Positions 1-12,467 of a stretch of DNA of 64,000 bases are shown here, piece after piece. The stretch spans positions 18,485,144 through 18,549,143 of the forward strand of contig CM041547.1 in assembly GCA_023238725.1 (NCBI GenBank), given 5' to 3'. The notes below the pieces were generated by a model that worked only from the letters and a program-made list of their open reading frames with translations, did no database searches and had not been told where the DNA came from. Made by a program: the position numbers and the translations under genes. This DNA comes from Scortum barcoo. Its lineage: Eukaryota > Chordata > Actinopteri > Centrarchiformes > Terapontidae. Numbering within the stretch: position 1 is the stretch's first letter; each line of letters starts with the position of its first letter.

Positions 1-589
1 GAGTAAAAAATGGAAAGTAGGAGGGAAAGACAAAGAGAAGGATTACAATAATATTACACCATATGCTAAAGAAACAGAGGTCAAGAAAAACCAACATCAA
101 ATGAAATGCCCACATAGCAGCCGTGTTTCCCTCTGACTAACAACAATTAACCGACCCTTTCCCGATACTCTCTCACCTACATGCCTAGTATGGGTAAAAT
201 GACATTTCCCTATCCAGTCCACCCGCTGGCAGGCTTCCATCCTACTCACTCACATTTAGAGTCAAAACCTCCACACAACAATGAACAGCAGAGGAGAGAA
301 AATAGACAACCAGAGGGCAATTGGCAGTGTAGGACAAAGGATAGGCTCCTATCCTGCATACTGTATACTCTATACACACACACTCACATATGCCTACACA
401 CAGTCACCAGCCAAACCACCAGAAGTGTTATTTCAGTGTTTGTTTGGTTTCACATCAGGTATGAATACAGGTCTGCACAATGCAGCCAAGGTGGTAACAG
501 ATAGTGATTCACTTGCTGTGTGTAGTATAAAAAAATACATGTACGATTGTTGTTTGTGTGTGTTGGCTAGCAGAGTGGCCACGGGGATA

Positions 590-860
590 CATCTCAATAC
601 ATCTCAACATTACTGGATGGATTGCCAGGAAGTTTATTATATTTGATAATTGGGGTAAGGGTAAAGATTGGGTTCAACAGCTATTGTATAGACTCATGGA
701 TTTCCATTAATATCTGCAAACCTAAGGGTATTCCCATCAGCCTCAGCTATACTATGTCTTTAGTCATCAGTGTCAACATGAGCATATAAGCACGTTGAGG
801 TTACCACTTGGCTCAAAGCCTCTCAGAGCTGCTGGCATGGCTTAGTCTTGCTTTAAATTT
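590..860. repeat. Dispersed teleost repeat, family B copy 1
   Basis: Contains ctggatggattgccaggaagtt and attcccatcagcctcagctatact, then ctcagagctgctggcatggct. The same word order recurs in part near 3.03-3.22 kb and 26.87-27.06 kb. It is a familiar unclassified dispersed repeat of fish genomes; no coding capacity. Confidence 0.5.
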
Positions 861-2284
861 GTTTGAAAGAGTCAGATGATAAATAGGTTGAGATTTTTAC
901 ATTTAAAATTACTTTACATTACACCTAATTATATTTTAAATGATTTCACAGTTTTAGATTGATTTTTAATTTGTGGTAACACCAGGGCTGATATCAGCAT
1001 GCCCCATTAATGATAATCATTAAGTGTAAGGTTTCCAGTCCTTGAAAACAAACCATTCAAACCATCTTTCTTTGGATCATTAACCTCATAACAGAATGAA
1101 TCAGGGGCCATTATGTGGTGGTATACACAAAAGAACAGTTTGTCACCCCCAACATGTAACACAGAGTGGCAACACATTACAGGAATAGCCGGCAGTAGTG
1201 GAAACATCAGCTCTTTACAAGTGGTGGAACTCTCATTTTGTTGTGGCAATGTTCATATGAAGATGTCTGTTCAGTTAAGCGGATGTGCTGACAAGGACGT
1301 TGACGGTCTGCCCCTGAACCAAACACAACATGGAGAAACAAGAGCATGAACTGCAACAGCGGGAGAAGTGCACACAGACACACACGCACATTTATTTTCC
1401 CATCTCAACTGACAGGCCTCAAGAGGCACCTCAAACCAGCATTTAGGGCCACTTAGAGCTCCTGCAGTTAATCAGAGTGATTAATAGGACCACCAAGGCA
1501 GCATATTGTCAATACACATACTCACACACACACACACACACTCCATGTGCCCCCAGTTTGACTGTTGTGGTATTTAAATTCCTTTCCCAGTCCACTTGTC
1601 CCAGTCCCACCACTGTGAAATTTCCCCTACACTGGTTCTCCACGCCTCCTTAAACACACCGGCATCAGTACTGCACAGCTCCAAATACATCCCTTTCATT
1701 CTCACACACACTCATCCACACTCGCACCTGTCCTTCTACCTGTCTGTCCCTCGTCTTGTCTTCCTGGCCCAGCTCATGCAGGGACATACATAACCATTCT
1801 CTCCCTCACACGCACACAAACGTCTCATTACCCACACTGTGAGGTCTCCTCCCCCAGGAACATTATATCACACCTGGGTATTTCATCACACTCCACAGAG
1901 CTCCATGCTCATTAAATCTCTGAATTCCCTTGAAATCAGGAGAAGATATACCATGCATCACACCTGACTTTTATATCTAATGGGGAAGTGGTGATAAAGT
2001 TTATGGGGGCGTACAATGTGTGGGTTCAAAAGTGGAGAGAGATAGCGCAAGGGGCTGGAGGGAAGGTCCAGACGGGTGTGTGAATGCTGAAAGTGTAGGC
2101 TTTATGTAATCTATAATATCTTGCTTGTTGGAGAGAAGCATAACATTGGCTATTGCACTTCTCTGAAGTGAAGGGAGCTAAAATTTGTTTCTCAAATGAT
2201 TTATTAAGTAGTTCAGATCTCTCTGACAGGCATTTTTCTACAGCACTTGGTAAATAAATTTCTTTTTTTACTTGCAGTGATCCT

Positions 2285-3000
2285 AGGCATCCTAGTACAT
2301 GTATACTTCCTTGTACATGTATATGCAGATGATATACAATTATATCTCTTTGTAAACCCTACTGATTCTTGTAGTTTTGAGGATGTTTAGTCTCATCTCC
2401 ATCTTAATAAGGTTAAGACTGAATTAATTATATGTTCCTCAACCAGACTGACAACTTGGTTTGTTCATCCCAGCTCTAAACCATCATCCAGAAACTTAGG
2501 ACTATTTTAGATTCAAACCTAAACTTTGAGAGCCAAGTACAAGGGTTTATTCTGTCTTCATTTAATTTATTTTTTAGCTGAGTAAGACCATTTCTGTCTG
2601 CCACTGACCCGAAGAAAGTCATTCATCCTGTCTGGATTATTGTAACTTGCACTCAGAAAAAGGCACCAAATCATCTTCAATTGGTTGGTCCCAATGCGGC
2701 TGCTCAGATTTTAACTGGAACTACAAGAAAAGAACACATTACCCCAATTTTAATGTCCCGTTATTGGCTTCCTATTATTATATTAGTCACTTATAAGGCA
2801 TTAAATTGATTGGCTCCAAGCTATGTCTCTGACCTACAAAACTCATTCATACAAGGACGCATGCGGATATTCTTGCTGTTCCTTAGTCAAGACTTGAAAC
2901 CCAGGGTGACTATGCATTTTCTTCCATTCTGGAATGAATTGTTGTTCACAAACCCCTGCATTTATATTTTCTTCAGCAAAGACACATAATTTAATTGATT
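2285..3000 (+). pseudogene. LINE reverse-transcriptase remnant
   Basis: Degenerate non-LTR retrotransposon ORF2. Near 2320 the translation gives a YADDIQLYL-type catalytic core, followed by pieces resembling LNKVKTELIICS, RNLGLF-DSNLNFE, LDYCN and AAQILTGTTRKEHITPILM in shifting frames, the order seen in L2/Rex-like fish LINEs. Many stops and frameshifts make it inactive. The 5' end is lost. Confidence 0.65.
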
Positions 3001-3029
3001 ATTTTGTCTCATTTATCCAGTTTTACATT

Positions 3030-3220
3030 TTAGCCATGATAGCAGCGTGGCTCTAGTAATGGAAATATCAGTCAGGTCCACCATTTTGGTCCTCCCTAAT
3101 ATAGAAATATCAGCTATTAGATGGATTACCATGAAACTTTGAACATTTATGATCTTGCGATCCCTTCTGATTTTGGTTGGTTTTTTCTTTAGTGCCACCA
3201 AGAGGCTGACGTCTGCAGCT
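3030..3220. repeat. Dispersed teleost repeat, family B copy 2 (partial)
   Basis: Carries tagatggattaccatgaaactttgaacattt and a ttctgattttggttgg...agtgccaccaagaggctgac block related to copy 1. It directly follows the LINE remnant, so one may have inserted next to, or derive from, the tail of the other. Confidence 0.45.
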
Positions 3221-4714
3221 CAGAGAAAGCCATCACTTGAATGGACTGCTGAGAACCTTGCTACAGATATGAAACGTATTAAGAGAATACATTAATCATT
3301 TTTGATCCCCTTTTCCTCTAATGCAACCAGCGGATCAAAGTTTTCCCATATTCAGGAAAATATCTCATTATCTCCTTCCTGAAATTATTGTCCAAAGTTA
3401 TTTTTCTTATCTCTCTTTCTGTCTCTCTCGCTACATGAGAAGGTATCTGAAGGTACCCAACTCTCCTTCTCCCCCTCCCTTTCGCTCATCTATCCCTTTC
3501 CCTTTTTCATCGCCTCCCTGCCCTCCAAGTCTAACGCACCAACAGCCTCCCCCCCCACCCCCCACACAAATGTCACTTTCTAATTGGCCGGCATTGGCGA
3601 GGCAGGAGAGCATCGCCGTTTTGGACAGCTGTTAATCTAGGAGGGCTGGCTGTGGCAGAGAGACTGAGGCAGTGACAGTGGCGGGGAGAGGGATGACAAT
3701 CTAGAACTGCACTGAGAATGACGCAATGAGGGAGAAAGAGTTAGGAGGGGGGAAAAAAGTTTTAGTCTGGTGCAAAATTACCACTCGCACCCCGGTCTGT
3801 TCACACATCTGTCTGCCACTGTGACACTATATTGTGGCAACAAAGAATTGGATGCACAAACAAAAATGCATTGTCACTATACATCTCTGGCCACCCCTAC
3901 ATTCCCATATGGACTGTGAAACACTGGTAATGTTAATGTACAAGCACATTCCATGCAGTTTCATTCAAGCTCCTGCTCCGAAGCCTCAGCATCACCGGCA
4001 CAGGAATGTAATGGGTTTTCTCCCTCCCCCCCACCTCCCCCTCTGTTGCTCCATCCTTCTCTCTCCTTCTTTCACACACATACACACACAATGAAGTACA
4101 CACGGACACACAGCGCTCAGGGAACCAATCACCATCGCCTGTTTCAGGTCCTGTTTGTGAATGGGATTTTTTACGGGAGAGGAGGAGGCAGACACCGCTG
4201 CATTTGTAAAACATGCAGCTGCTACACCAGGAGCAGCATCACCGTCCCGTTCTTATTTTTTCCTTTTTCCTCCCATTTCTTGAAACATTTCCCTCGCTCC
4301 CTTGGCTGCTCTCTAGTTAATTTTTGATGTTCTGGTTTGTTTCCTCTCATTTTTACGCTTTCTGTCTCCTTGAACTCTCTCTGACTCCTTTTTGTCTTTT
4401 GTGATGCAGTAGTCGATTGTGACTACTGCATCAAAATAGGCAACTCCTCTTCTGTGCATTTTCTTTCACTTATTCCCTGACACACCCTCATGTTCATCAT
4501 TGTCATCTAGTGCCTCTTTTGCATCTTTTTCACTCTTCTGTCATGTCACTCTCCCTTGTGCTGCAGAACAGCTGTGTTTCTCCACTACATTTTTTTTTTT
4601 GGTCTCTTCCCTCATTCTCTTCTTTCCACCAGTCACCCCATCCTAAAGCGGGAGCCGATGCAGGTAGTGGTGACGACTGTCCCCAACATGCACAGACGTA
4701 TTGTAGACACTTAC

Positions 4715-4893
4715 CTCCAGTGACAGAGTCTTCGTCCCAAGTGCTTCTGAATCCTCAGTGGTTGAAGGAAGAGCAGCGAGCCTGGCGAGCCTCTGGCGGC
4801 TGAGCAGAAGTGGAGGACAGAAAGAGAGAAAGAGACAGAAAGAGAGAGAAAGAGGAATAAAAGGCAAGAGACAGCGCAGAGAGTGAGAGGTAT

Positions 4894-4925
<32 letters not shown>

Positions 4926-5330
4926 GAGAGAGAAAGTGGACGAGAGCGGGCGGGCTGTGCGAAGAGGAGGAGGGTGCTCCGGCTGGCTGGAGGTGAGATG
5001 AAGGGGAGAAAGAGAGAGGGAGGGAGAGATAAAGGAAGAGGGAGGGAGAGAGTGAGGGTGCGCTGGATTGGGATAGGAGGGGATTGTGTGATGTTTGAGA
5101 GGAGGGAGGAGGAGGAGGGATTGCAGGGAATGGAGGGAGAGGAAAGTTGGAGAGAGGAGGGCAGAAGGAAGGGTGAGGGATGCAGAGACAGAGAGAAGAA
5201 AGAGGGAAAAAGTCTGGTGAGAAAGGGAGGAGAGGAGGAAAGTGTACAAAATTGTGATGGAGGGCAAAGGAGCAGAGAAGCAGGTACGTTCACGCTGTAA
5301 TTCGGAGGGCTTTGATTTGTTAGAAGAAGT
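4715..5330 (-). other. Candidate noncoding first exon of an unrecognised minus-strand gene
   Basis: On the minus strand the segment ends in a near-perfect donor, CTGGAG/gtaagtg (GT at 4713-4714), preceded by CpG-containing sequence (agccgccagaggctcgccag) and, upstream, by the polypyrimidine strand of the GA tract. I see no ATG inside it, so it would be 5'UTR. No downstream coding exon was recognised between 1 and 4700; the rest of such a gene could lie beyond the left edge. Donor and composition are seen; the exon itself is a guess. Confidence 0.25.
4804..5290 (+). repeat. Long polypurine tract with (GA)n core
   Basis: Nearly 490 nt in which the plus strand is mostly A and G, including (GA)n at 4891-4935 and GGA-rich segments at 5100-5170. 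Few pyrimidines interrupt it. It overlaps the candidate minus-strand first exon, where it would be a polypyrimidine 5'UTR. Confidence 0.85.
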
Positions 5331-6051
5331 GAAATCATTGGATTTCACAACACAACTCTCTCTTTTACTCCTCCACAACTGTAACCTTTCATGGGCCCTC
5401 ACCCTTCCCAAAAGTACAACTCATGTCAAGCTGTCACATGCTGCCGGTCCCTGGAGACAATCAATTTCAGATGGAGAAAATGTCCTTCCATCCATTAAAT
5501 CACACTGTAATCCAATCCTGTGTTGATGTGTTGCAGTACAGATGCTGCAATCAACTTTGGAGCAATACCTTACCGGAGCTGGCAGACGAGGGTCTGGGAG
5601 AGGAGAAGAGAGCTCACCGAGTTCTGTGAGAGCCGGTGACAGAAATTGAATTGGGGGACATGGTAGACTAAGAAAAGGATGGAGTGATAATGGCAGGGGG
5701 CATTAGACAGGACATGTGGAGAGTAGAGGAGGAGGAGGAGGAGCAGGTTGGCCTCCGGCTAAATGCAGTCAGGGATGAAAGGGTGGTGAGGAAAGAAAGA
5801 GAGGAAAGAAAAAAAGAAGGATGAATAGAGAGTGATGATATTGTGAAAATCCACTGATCTGTCATGTGCCTTTCGGAGAGTATAGAGCGGGTCACATGTG
5901 AATGGTAATGTACAATGCAGTGTCTCTAATCCCTAACCCCTTTACAGTCCACGATGGATTATAAAACGAGAGACCCCTGGCCCCAGACAAGTAGCCAACC
6001 CCACCACCCCACTCCGGCAGCAAGACATTCAGACTGAGAGATGCAAGACAC

Positions 6052-6718
6052 TGGCTACATCGTTGTAGTCATTTTGTGTCTCTTTGTAGTTTCTTGTGGT
6101 CGTTCTATGTTTGTAGTCTTTTTGCATCTCTTTCTATTCCTTATCTGTTCTCTCTTTGTTGACAATTTTGTGTCTCTTTGTGTCACGTTGCATCTTGTGG
6201 TCATCCCGCATCCCTTCTTGTGTCTCTGTTTTGTTTTGTCTCTTTGCATGCCCTTGTAGTCAGTTCGTGCTTCTCTGTAGTCACTTTGCATCCATTTGTG
6301 TTCACTTTGTGTCTTTTTGTGGTTGTTTAGGTTGTGTAGTTGTTCTTTTTATAGCCTTTTCGTGTGTCTTTGTTTTGTCCTCATTTTGCGTCTCTTTGTG
6401 TCATTTTGCATCTTTATGCGTCTGTTTGTAATCAGTTTGTGTTTCTTTATAGTCTTTTTTTCTTCAGTGTGTAGCCATTTTGCGACTCTTAGTGGCAATC
6501 TCGCGTCTCTTCTTGTGTCCCTTACAATCTCCCATATTTGTTTTGTGTTTCTTTGTAGTCTTCTTGTGGTTTCCAGTACACTTTTTTGTTGTTCCCATTT
6601 TGCATTTGAGTGTTTTCAATATTGATGTGACTGTCTTGCATCTCTCATTTTGTCTCTTGATGGTGATGTTGCATCTCTTCTGAGTCATTTTGAATCTCTT
6701 TGTAGACGTTAGATTGAC
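6052..6718. repeat. Degenerate minisatellite, unit near 'ttttgtgtctctttgtagtca'
   Basis: About 670 bp of diverged head-to-tail units of roughly 20-22 nt built from words such as cattttgtgtctctttgtagt, ttgcatctctttgt and gtcactttgcatc. Several spurious open frames arise on both strands because the unit seldom contains stops. A short related stretch occurs near 31.1 kb. Confidence 0.75.
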
Positions 6719-6857
6719 TGTCTAGGAAAATGTAGTCACAAACAGGGGCTCTGTCTGTGGTAAAAAAAATCCTAATTATTCGTATTTCAAGTTTATACGT
6801 TTTCATTTTGCATATGTGGCCCACATGGCTGAGTCTGTGACCGTTTTACCTTTGCAG

Positions 6858-6954
6858 GCAAATGAATGCCTCGCTGGACGTTCTGAAAAAGTGCACAGTG
6901 GTAGAAAACCTTCTGGACATGGTTTTGAAAAGAAGCACTGATCTCAAGTTACGG
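6858..6954 (+). other. Orphan exon candidate 1
   Basis: Flanked by acceptor acctttgcag and donor CGG/gtatgg. In one frame it is open for 32 codons with protein-like composition (MNASLDVLKKCTVVENLLD then MVLKRSTDLKLR) and ends in phase 0, compatible with the candidate at 7598-7672. I do not recognise the product, and an open stretch this short occurs often by chance. Confidence 0.25.
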
Positions 6955-7597
6955 GTATGGTCTCATTCATCACAGTAAGAAACTGAGGGCCATAAAAGGG
7001 CCAACGACAATACAGATGTGAGGCATATAGAAATCTGTCTTTGTATTCAGTGTCAATGGTCTGAGTAAGCTACAGTACTGTGGAGCTGACAACGAGGATT
7101 CATTTTCTCAAGGTGAAACAGGAAGTGCTCAAGGGCACTCAAGCAAAGTGGATGCTGCCCACCATGAAGCTTAAAGGGGGACTTCTGGGACTTTTTGTCT
7201 TCTTTCTAGACAAAAATGCTTTACTCAGCTGTTTAAACTCATTACTGACAGTGGAAGGCCATTTTCATAAAGGCTTGCTAAAATCAAATACACAGAGCCT
7301 CAAAAAAACCTAAAATGCCCCAAGGCTTGCCTGTAATGTGTTGTTTTCCACACTCTAATGTGCTGCACCCTGGGATTCACCCCTGTGAGACTCTCAGGCA
7401 AATCACCCTCCAGAATGTGTGAGTATTGTCCATCTGTGTGTGTGTGTGCGTGTGTATTTTCACTGCAAGCAAAGCCCACTGACACATTTTGTGTTTGTAA
7501 AAATAGATGGACAGAAGGAGAGAGTAAGAAATGCGGGTGCAGTTCCAGCTTTGTGGGATTTTGCCTTTACAAGCTGCTACGTTTCTGTCGACTCCAG

Positions 7598-7672
7598 AGC
7601 TGCAGCCTCAACATCCCAGACAAGACTGTGTCTGCCAGTCCTGCACAAGCAGCCCTGGCAGTTAAAGAGAAA
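7598..7672 (+). other. Orphan exon candidate 2
   Basis: Flanked by cgactccag and AAA/gtgagt. Open for exactly 25 codons (SCSLNIPDKTVSASPAQAAL, then AVKEK) in phase 0, which joins in frame to the candidate at 6858-6954. No convincing further exon was found on either side. Unrecognised product. Confidence 0.25.
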
Positions 7673-7989
7673 GTGAGTGTGCTGCACACTCTCAAAAGTA
7701 AGACCATAGCAATAATTTATTGGGATAAAAATCATTGTTTGATGCTAGACCTTTCCAGACACTATCTGGAGGCAAAATTGAGCAAAGTAAAGGGAAGTGA
7801 CTGTACTATCATTGCTTACAGTCTGTTACTGGATTGTTAAGTGAGTGCTTTTGAGTGCGAGTGTCAGTTCGATCGTTGCATGCACCACTAGCATAAATTT
7901 TGATGTGATTTCTTCCTTTTGATTTCATTGTTCTCAACTGATTTTGGGAAACAGGCAGTAACGGAATGCAACAGTGACAGTAATAACAT

Positions 7990-7992
<3 letters not shown>

Positions 7993-8026
<34 letters not shown>
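7993..8026. repeat. (GT)n microsatellite
   Basis: Seventeen uninterrupted GT units. Confidence 0.97.
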
Positions 8027-8029
<3 letters not shown>

Positions 8030-8031
<2 letters not shown>

Positions 8032-11000
8032 GTGCGTCTGAACCTGTGATAGAAAGAGAAGGTACAAAATTAATGAGACAGGAGAAAGAGAGCAAGACTC
8101 CTCCAGCTGTTTATCAGCCCAGAGCACTCTGCTCAGATTAAACTACAACTACTTTATAATTACTATAATGTATTCTTATTGGACAAGTATGCCTTTCTTA
8201 ATAAAGAGTCCAATAATTGACTCTCTGCCTTATTTCTCCTGCTCTAGTCTCCCCCTCTCTCTCACACACACTCACTATTGATCTCATTAATTTACATTAC
8301 ATTCCCATTAGCCTCAAAGAGTATTTAATTTTACACCAACAGGATGATGGCTGTGCAGTCTTGAAAGCAGCACTATTAGTCAACAACAACAGATTGGTCC
8401 AATCATTCAGTTCATGCCGTGTATAAATGCCATTAGCACTGATCTGGCAGTTCAGATTTTATTTTCTTTATTATTATTATTTTCTTTTTCAGAGTAAGTG
8501 TTATTGTTCTCATTGATCACGTTTTTTTCCCATTTAACCTATAAAAAAACCCTTCAAAACAAAGAATGTGATATTTTAATAACTTTGCTTGTCTGTGGAA
8601 ATCAAAGCACCTGTTTTCAATTACATATGCGTGTATACGAGATTCTTCTGTCTGGGGTGATAACAGAATTGTACTCTACAATAGCATTTTGCAGGTCATG
8701 CTACACTGCCTGACTGGGTACATCTATGCAAATCATATTCATGCAAATTACTTTTACTTATCTTTTGCATAGGTGTCCAAAATTGCCAAAAGGATGAATA
8801 TTTCAGTGTAAAGTCAACCCAGAACCTGCAATCAGACCATAAATTCATGCTGCTGTCAAAGCCACGCAAGGCAGGATTTCAAGCAACACATCTTTCGTAT
8901 CAGTAGATCACAAAATCAAAAAAATGTGAAGTGTGAAAGCTGTGCACACACTGTTACCTCAGGCGGCGAAAGCTGGTTGTACCTTCAGTAAAATAAAAAA
9001 GCTGTGACAAACTACTTGGAAATGTGAAAAAAATAGTCACCTCTCATCGACGGAAACAAATAACCTAAACAAACCCTAAGCTGATTTTCTTCGTTTTTCT
9101 CCCTCTTTAACTTTGCCAACAAAGCTGAAGAGGATGCACGGTGCTACAGCTGTTAGTGCTAAAAAGGAAATAAAAGTTTCCTGTTGGGTCCTCCTCACCC
9201 ATGTAAACTATCTGAGCTATTACTGAAAAAATGGTAAACCACTTCAGCCTTGATTATTGTTCCTTAAACTGTAATCATGTCGCACACAAATGTACACTTG
9301 TCCAAAGATCTGGTATAGTGTGCTTCACAAATATGTAGGAGCATGAGGAATATTAATGTATTTCTGGAGTTTTGCTGTGTTTTATGTGTCCAGGCTGTGT
9401 GTATTCAGTGCATTGTGGCTGTTAGTATTTCATTTGGGCCATTTGGAGATGATGATCTAAGGGACCGATGTTGTTTACCATTCACTTGAACAGAGAGATA
9501 AAAATAAATAATCATTCAAACAGAAACCCATTTGAACCCCCAGAGGTAGCTGCTGTGATTAGATAACTCTCGGCCTAAACCTCTGTAGCTGCTGGATGTT
9601 TATGTCGCCTCGTTCAGTCCATGCTGAATAATTAAAGGCTTTGTTCTTTTGTTTTTCCCCTCCAAGACTAAGAATACTACTCTGTTTTTTTTTTTTTTAG
9701 AATTCCACCCTTGATTATTATCCATCCATTCATTCATCCATCCACCCACAGCAGAGGTGCAAACATACTAAATGGCAGTTGTAGTTTGCCATCACTAGGT
9801 GGAGTGATTGAGGTTGAAATGGCATCGCTAAGCCGTCTGGAGAAAAAAAAGTGAAGTTATTATAACGGGTAAGGGTTAGGGTATGTAGCATGTATGCTGA
9901 GGGAACAATCTCAGGGACGCACAAGAGTGAATGTGATGAATGATGTGATGCTAAGCAAAAGATATTAGAGAAGAAAAGTCATCCATGCACCCAGTATCTC
10001 TAAGTTACAATCTACCCCCTCTGTCAATATTCTGCTCCTTCTCACTTTTATGTAGTTTATTAGCCCATGATCTCTAATTTTTTTTTGGCTACATGTGGAG
10101 GGTTTTTTGTGCTTTTCTGAATGCCACGCTCTAATGTAAATGTTGAAAAAACAGGCCTGTGAGCTCATGTCTACATTTTGACCATATGCAATTTTTGACT
10201 CAAAGAAAACCTCAAGTAGCTGACTTGTACAGATCAGCAAGCTGACTGACGAGTTCCTCATCAGTTCTGAGAACCAGGAAGGGGTTTTTACTTCTTCCTC
10301 TAGAGAAAGAGGCTATTCTAGTCTTCCTAACTTGCCTGGGCACATGCCAAACCCACTGTGAAGTGCTAAGAATGACAGCTCTGTAGCAACACTTGCCAGC
10401 AGTTGAAGATCTGTTGCATGCAGTGAAAAAGAATAACAAACTGAGCACATTTAGTGGAGAAACAGAGGACATTTTTATTGTTCTGTGCCCCTTGTGCATG
10501 TGGCATCTAACAATATCTGGGCTGACTGAATAAATGGTTTGTTTAGGACCTTTTCTTGCAGATTGTGACTCCAGGTCCTCACATGTTTCAGTGTTAAATG
10601 TAAGGCAACAGCCATTGGTTTTTAAAATATATATCTAAAGTAACGGAAACTGTGAATTGCATGAGTACAAGCAAAAATATCAGAGTTGAAATGAGGAATT
10701 GGTCATGCTGCATCTTCACTCATCATCAACTTTGCTCAGACTAAGGCGTCAAAGATATCTGTTAGCAGGAAGTCAGAGGGCAATGGCAAGAAAGACGGAA
10801 AGGGTCAGTTGAGCCTTTTTGAATAGCAAATAGTGCGAATAATGAAGTTGACTTGACACGAACTGGCTTTTCAATCAGGAACAATAAACAGACAACACTG
10901 AGGTTTCTCTTCAGTTTTGTTTTTTCGCCTTTTTAACTTTTTCTTCCTATTCATAAACATCCAATGATGTGCTTGTCTCTGGCTTTTCCAACATGGCCTT

Positions 11001-12370
11001 AAAATGTCCTTTACATTTTTCATCTTTGTCACATTGATTATGCTGCTTTGTTCCTTCCTCGTGAATCACAGGCATCGAGCCGTCAGACTGTGATGTGGCT
11101 CACGATCCCAGACATGTAAGCTGCTGGATCTGCCAGATGACATCAAGAATTAAAGTCTATACTGAAGTGACAAGTGTAGCTGTAGCATAAACGCGATACA
11201 TAGAGCGCTGCTATGTAATGCCCCAGTGCAGCATGGGAGCTTGCCGAATGTCCTTAGGCAGAACATTCAGAGAGTTCATTTCGTAGAAGACTGTTAGTTC
11301 TTCGGCGAAAGAAGATCTGAAAGACACGTTAGTCAGAGCCGGAGTTCAGTTTTAATTTCTTTTTGAGGAATTAATATTGATGGGAAATTGAAAGGGTGTT
11401 CAAGTGTGAATGCAAACTGAGGAAAGCCCATTTTTACTTACCAAATGACTTGTCCTCTTTTCAAAAGCAGTCAATTGTGTTTAAACCTGTTTTGTGATGC
11501 ATATTTGTCAGCAAAAAGGTGACACTTTACTATGAAGATGTGCTGCCTGTGACAAATGTGTGTTTGGGGTGTGTGTGACTGACTCAGACGAAGTTCTTTG
11601 TCATAACTTTAGTGGACTAGAAACCGTCCAACCAGAACAACTGTCGCTATCATAACAGGAAGACACAGAAACAGTAAAGAGCCTTTACCAATGGTTCACA
11701 AACGTTACAGAAAAATTTTTTATTAGCAATTCTAATTTAATTAAAACTCTTTCAACAACACACTCAACATTTAACTACAGCTATAAAATATTGTATTTCT
11801 ACCTTTTTTTCTGTTAAGAATTCAATTAGACAATTATTTAAATTAAAAAAATATTTTTAAATTCAGATTTTATGTTATTAGAAAATTATATTATTGCTGA
11901 TGATAAAAAAAAAGTGTCAATTTCATGTTCTAGCTACTCGAGGTGGAAAACATTACAGTACTTTTTATTCTGTTTTGGTACTTTAATGTCTTTAATCTGT
12001 TAATCACAGTACATTATATTTTAGCATATGATTATATATTCTGTTCTGAAAATCTTAATCTGTAATGTAACAATTGTCTTGTGAATGCAGTGGTGTTAAA
12101 AGAACAATATTTCTCTCTGAACTGTACTGGAGGACAGACTTTAAGTAACATAAATAAAGAGGTACTCAAGTAATATATCAAAATTGCTGCTGAGTGAATG
12201 TACTTTGTTGCACACAACTACTGCAAATATATGCTTTAATTACTGAAGAAGAATATAGATTTTTAAACTCTTTCCTCCATCACCATGGTAATGTATGGTA
12301 ATGTATATATCATGCATCATATGTTTATCTTATTTATTGTTTACTTTATCTCAGTGTACTCTCTTGTCAG
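8030..12370. other. No recognised gene
   Basis: AT-rich sequence with homopolymer runs and no open frame of recognisable family. A 96-codon minus-strand frame at 10212-10499 has no recognisable motif, and an AATAAA sits near 10528. Nothing else can be supported. Confidence 0.5.
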
Positions 12371-12467
12371 TCTAATCTAATCTAATCTAATCTAATCTAA
12401 TATAATCTAATCTAATCTAATCTAATCTAATCTAATCTAATCTAATCTAATCTAATCTAATCTAATC
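12371..12467. repeat. (TCTAA)n pentanucleotide microsatellite
   Basis: About nineteen TCTAA units, with a single TATAA interruption near 12401. Confidence 0.97.

Larger units (their letters stand above)
1..4700. other. No recognised gene; repeat remnants
   Basis: Apart from the family B repeats and LINE remnant listed separately, this stretch holds short CA-rich runs (around 1380, 1525 and 4075) and a pyrimidine-rich block at 3410-3560 ending in GC-richer sequence (attggccggcattggcgagg near 3583). No open frame resembles a known protein. Confidence 0.5.

Noticed and set aside
4643..5411. Long minus-strand open frames (about 220-230 codons)
   Set aside because: Their translation is almost only Ser, Leu, Pro and Phe because they read the pyrimidine strand of a GA-rich tract; no domain or codon structure.
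6041..6688. Several overlapping open frames on both strands rich in Phe/Leu/Cys or Lys/Thr/Arg
   Set aside because: They arise from a degenerate minisatellite with few stop words, not from a gene.
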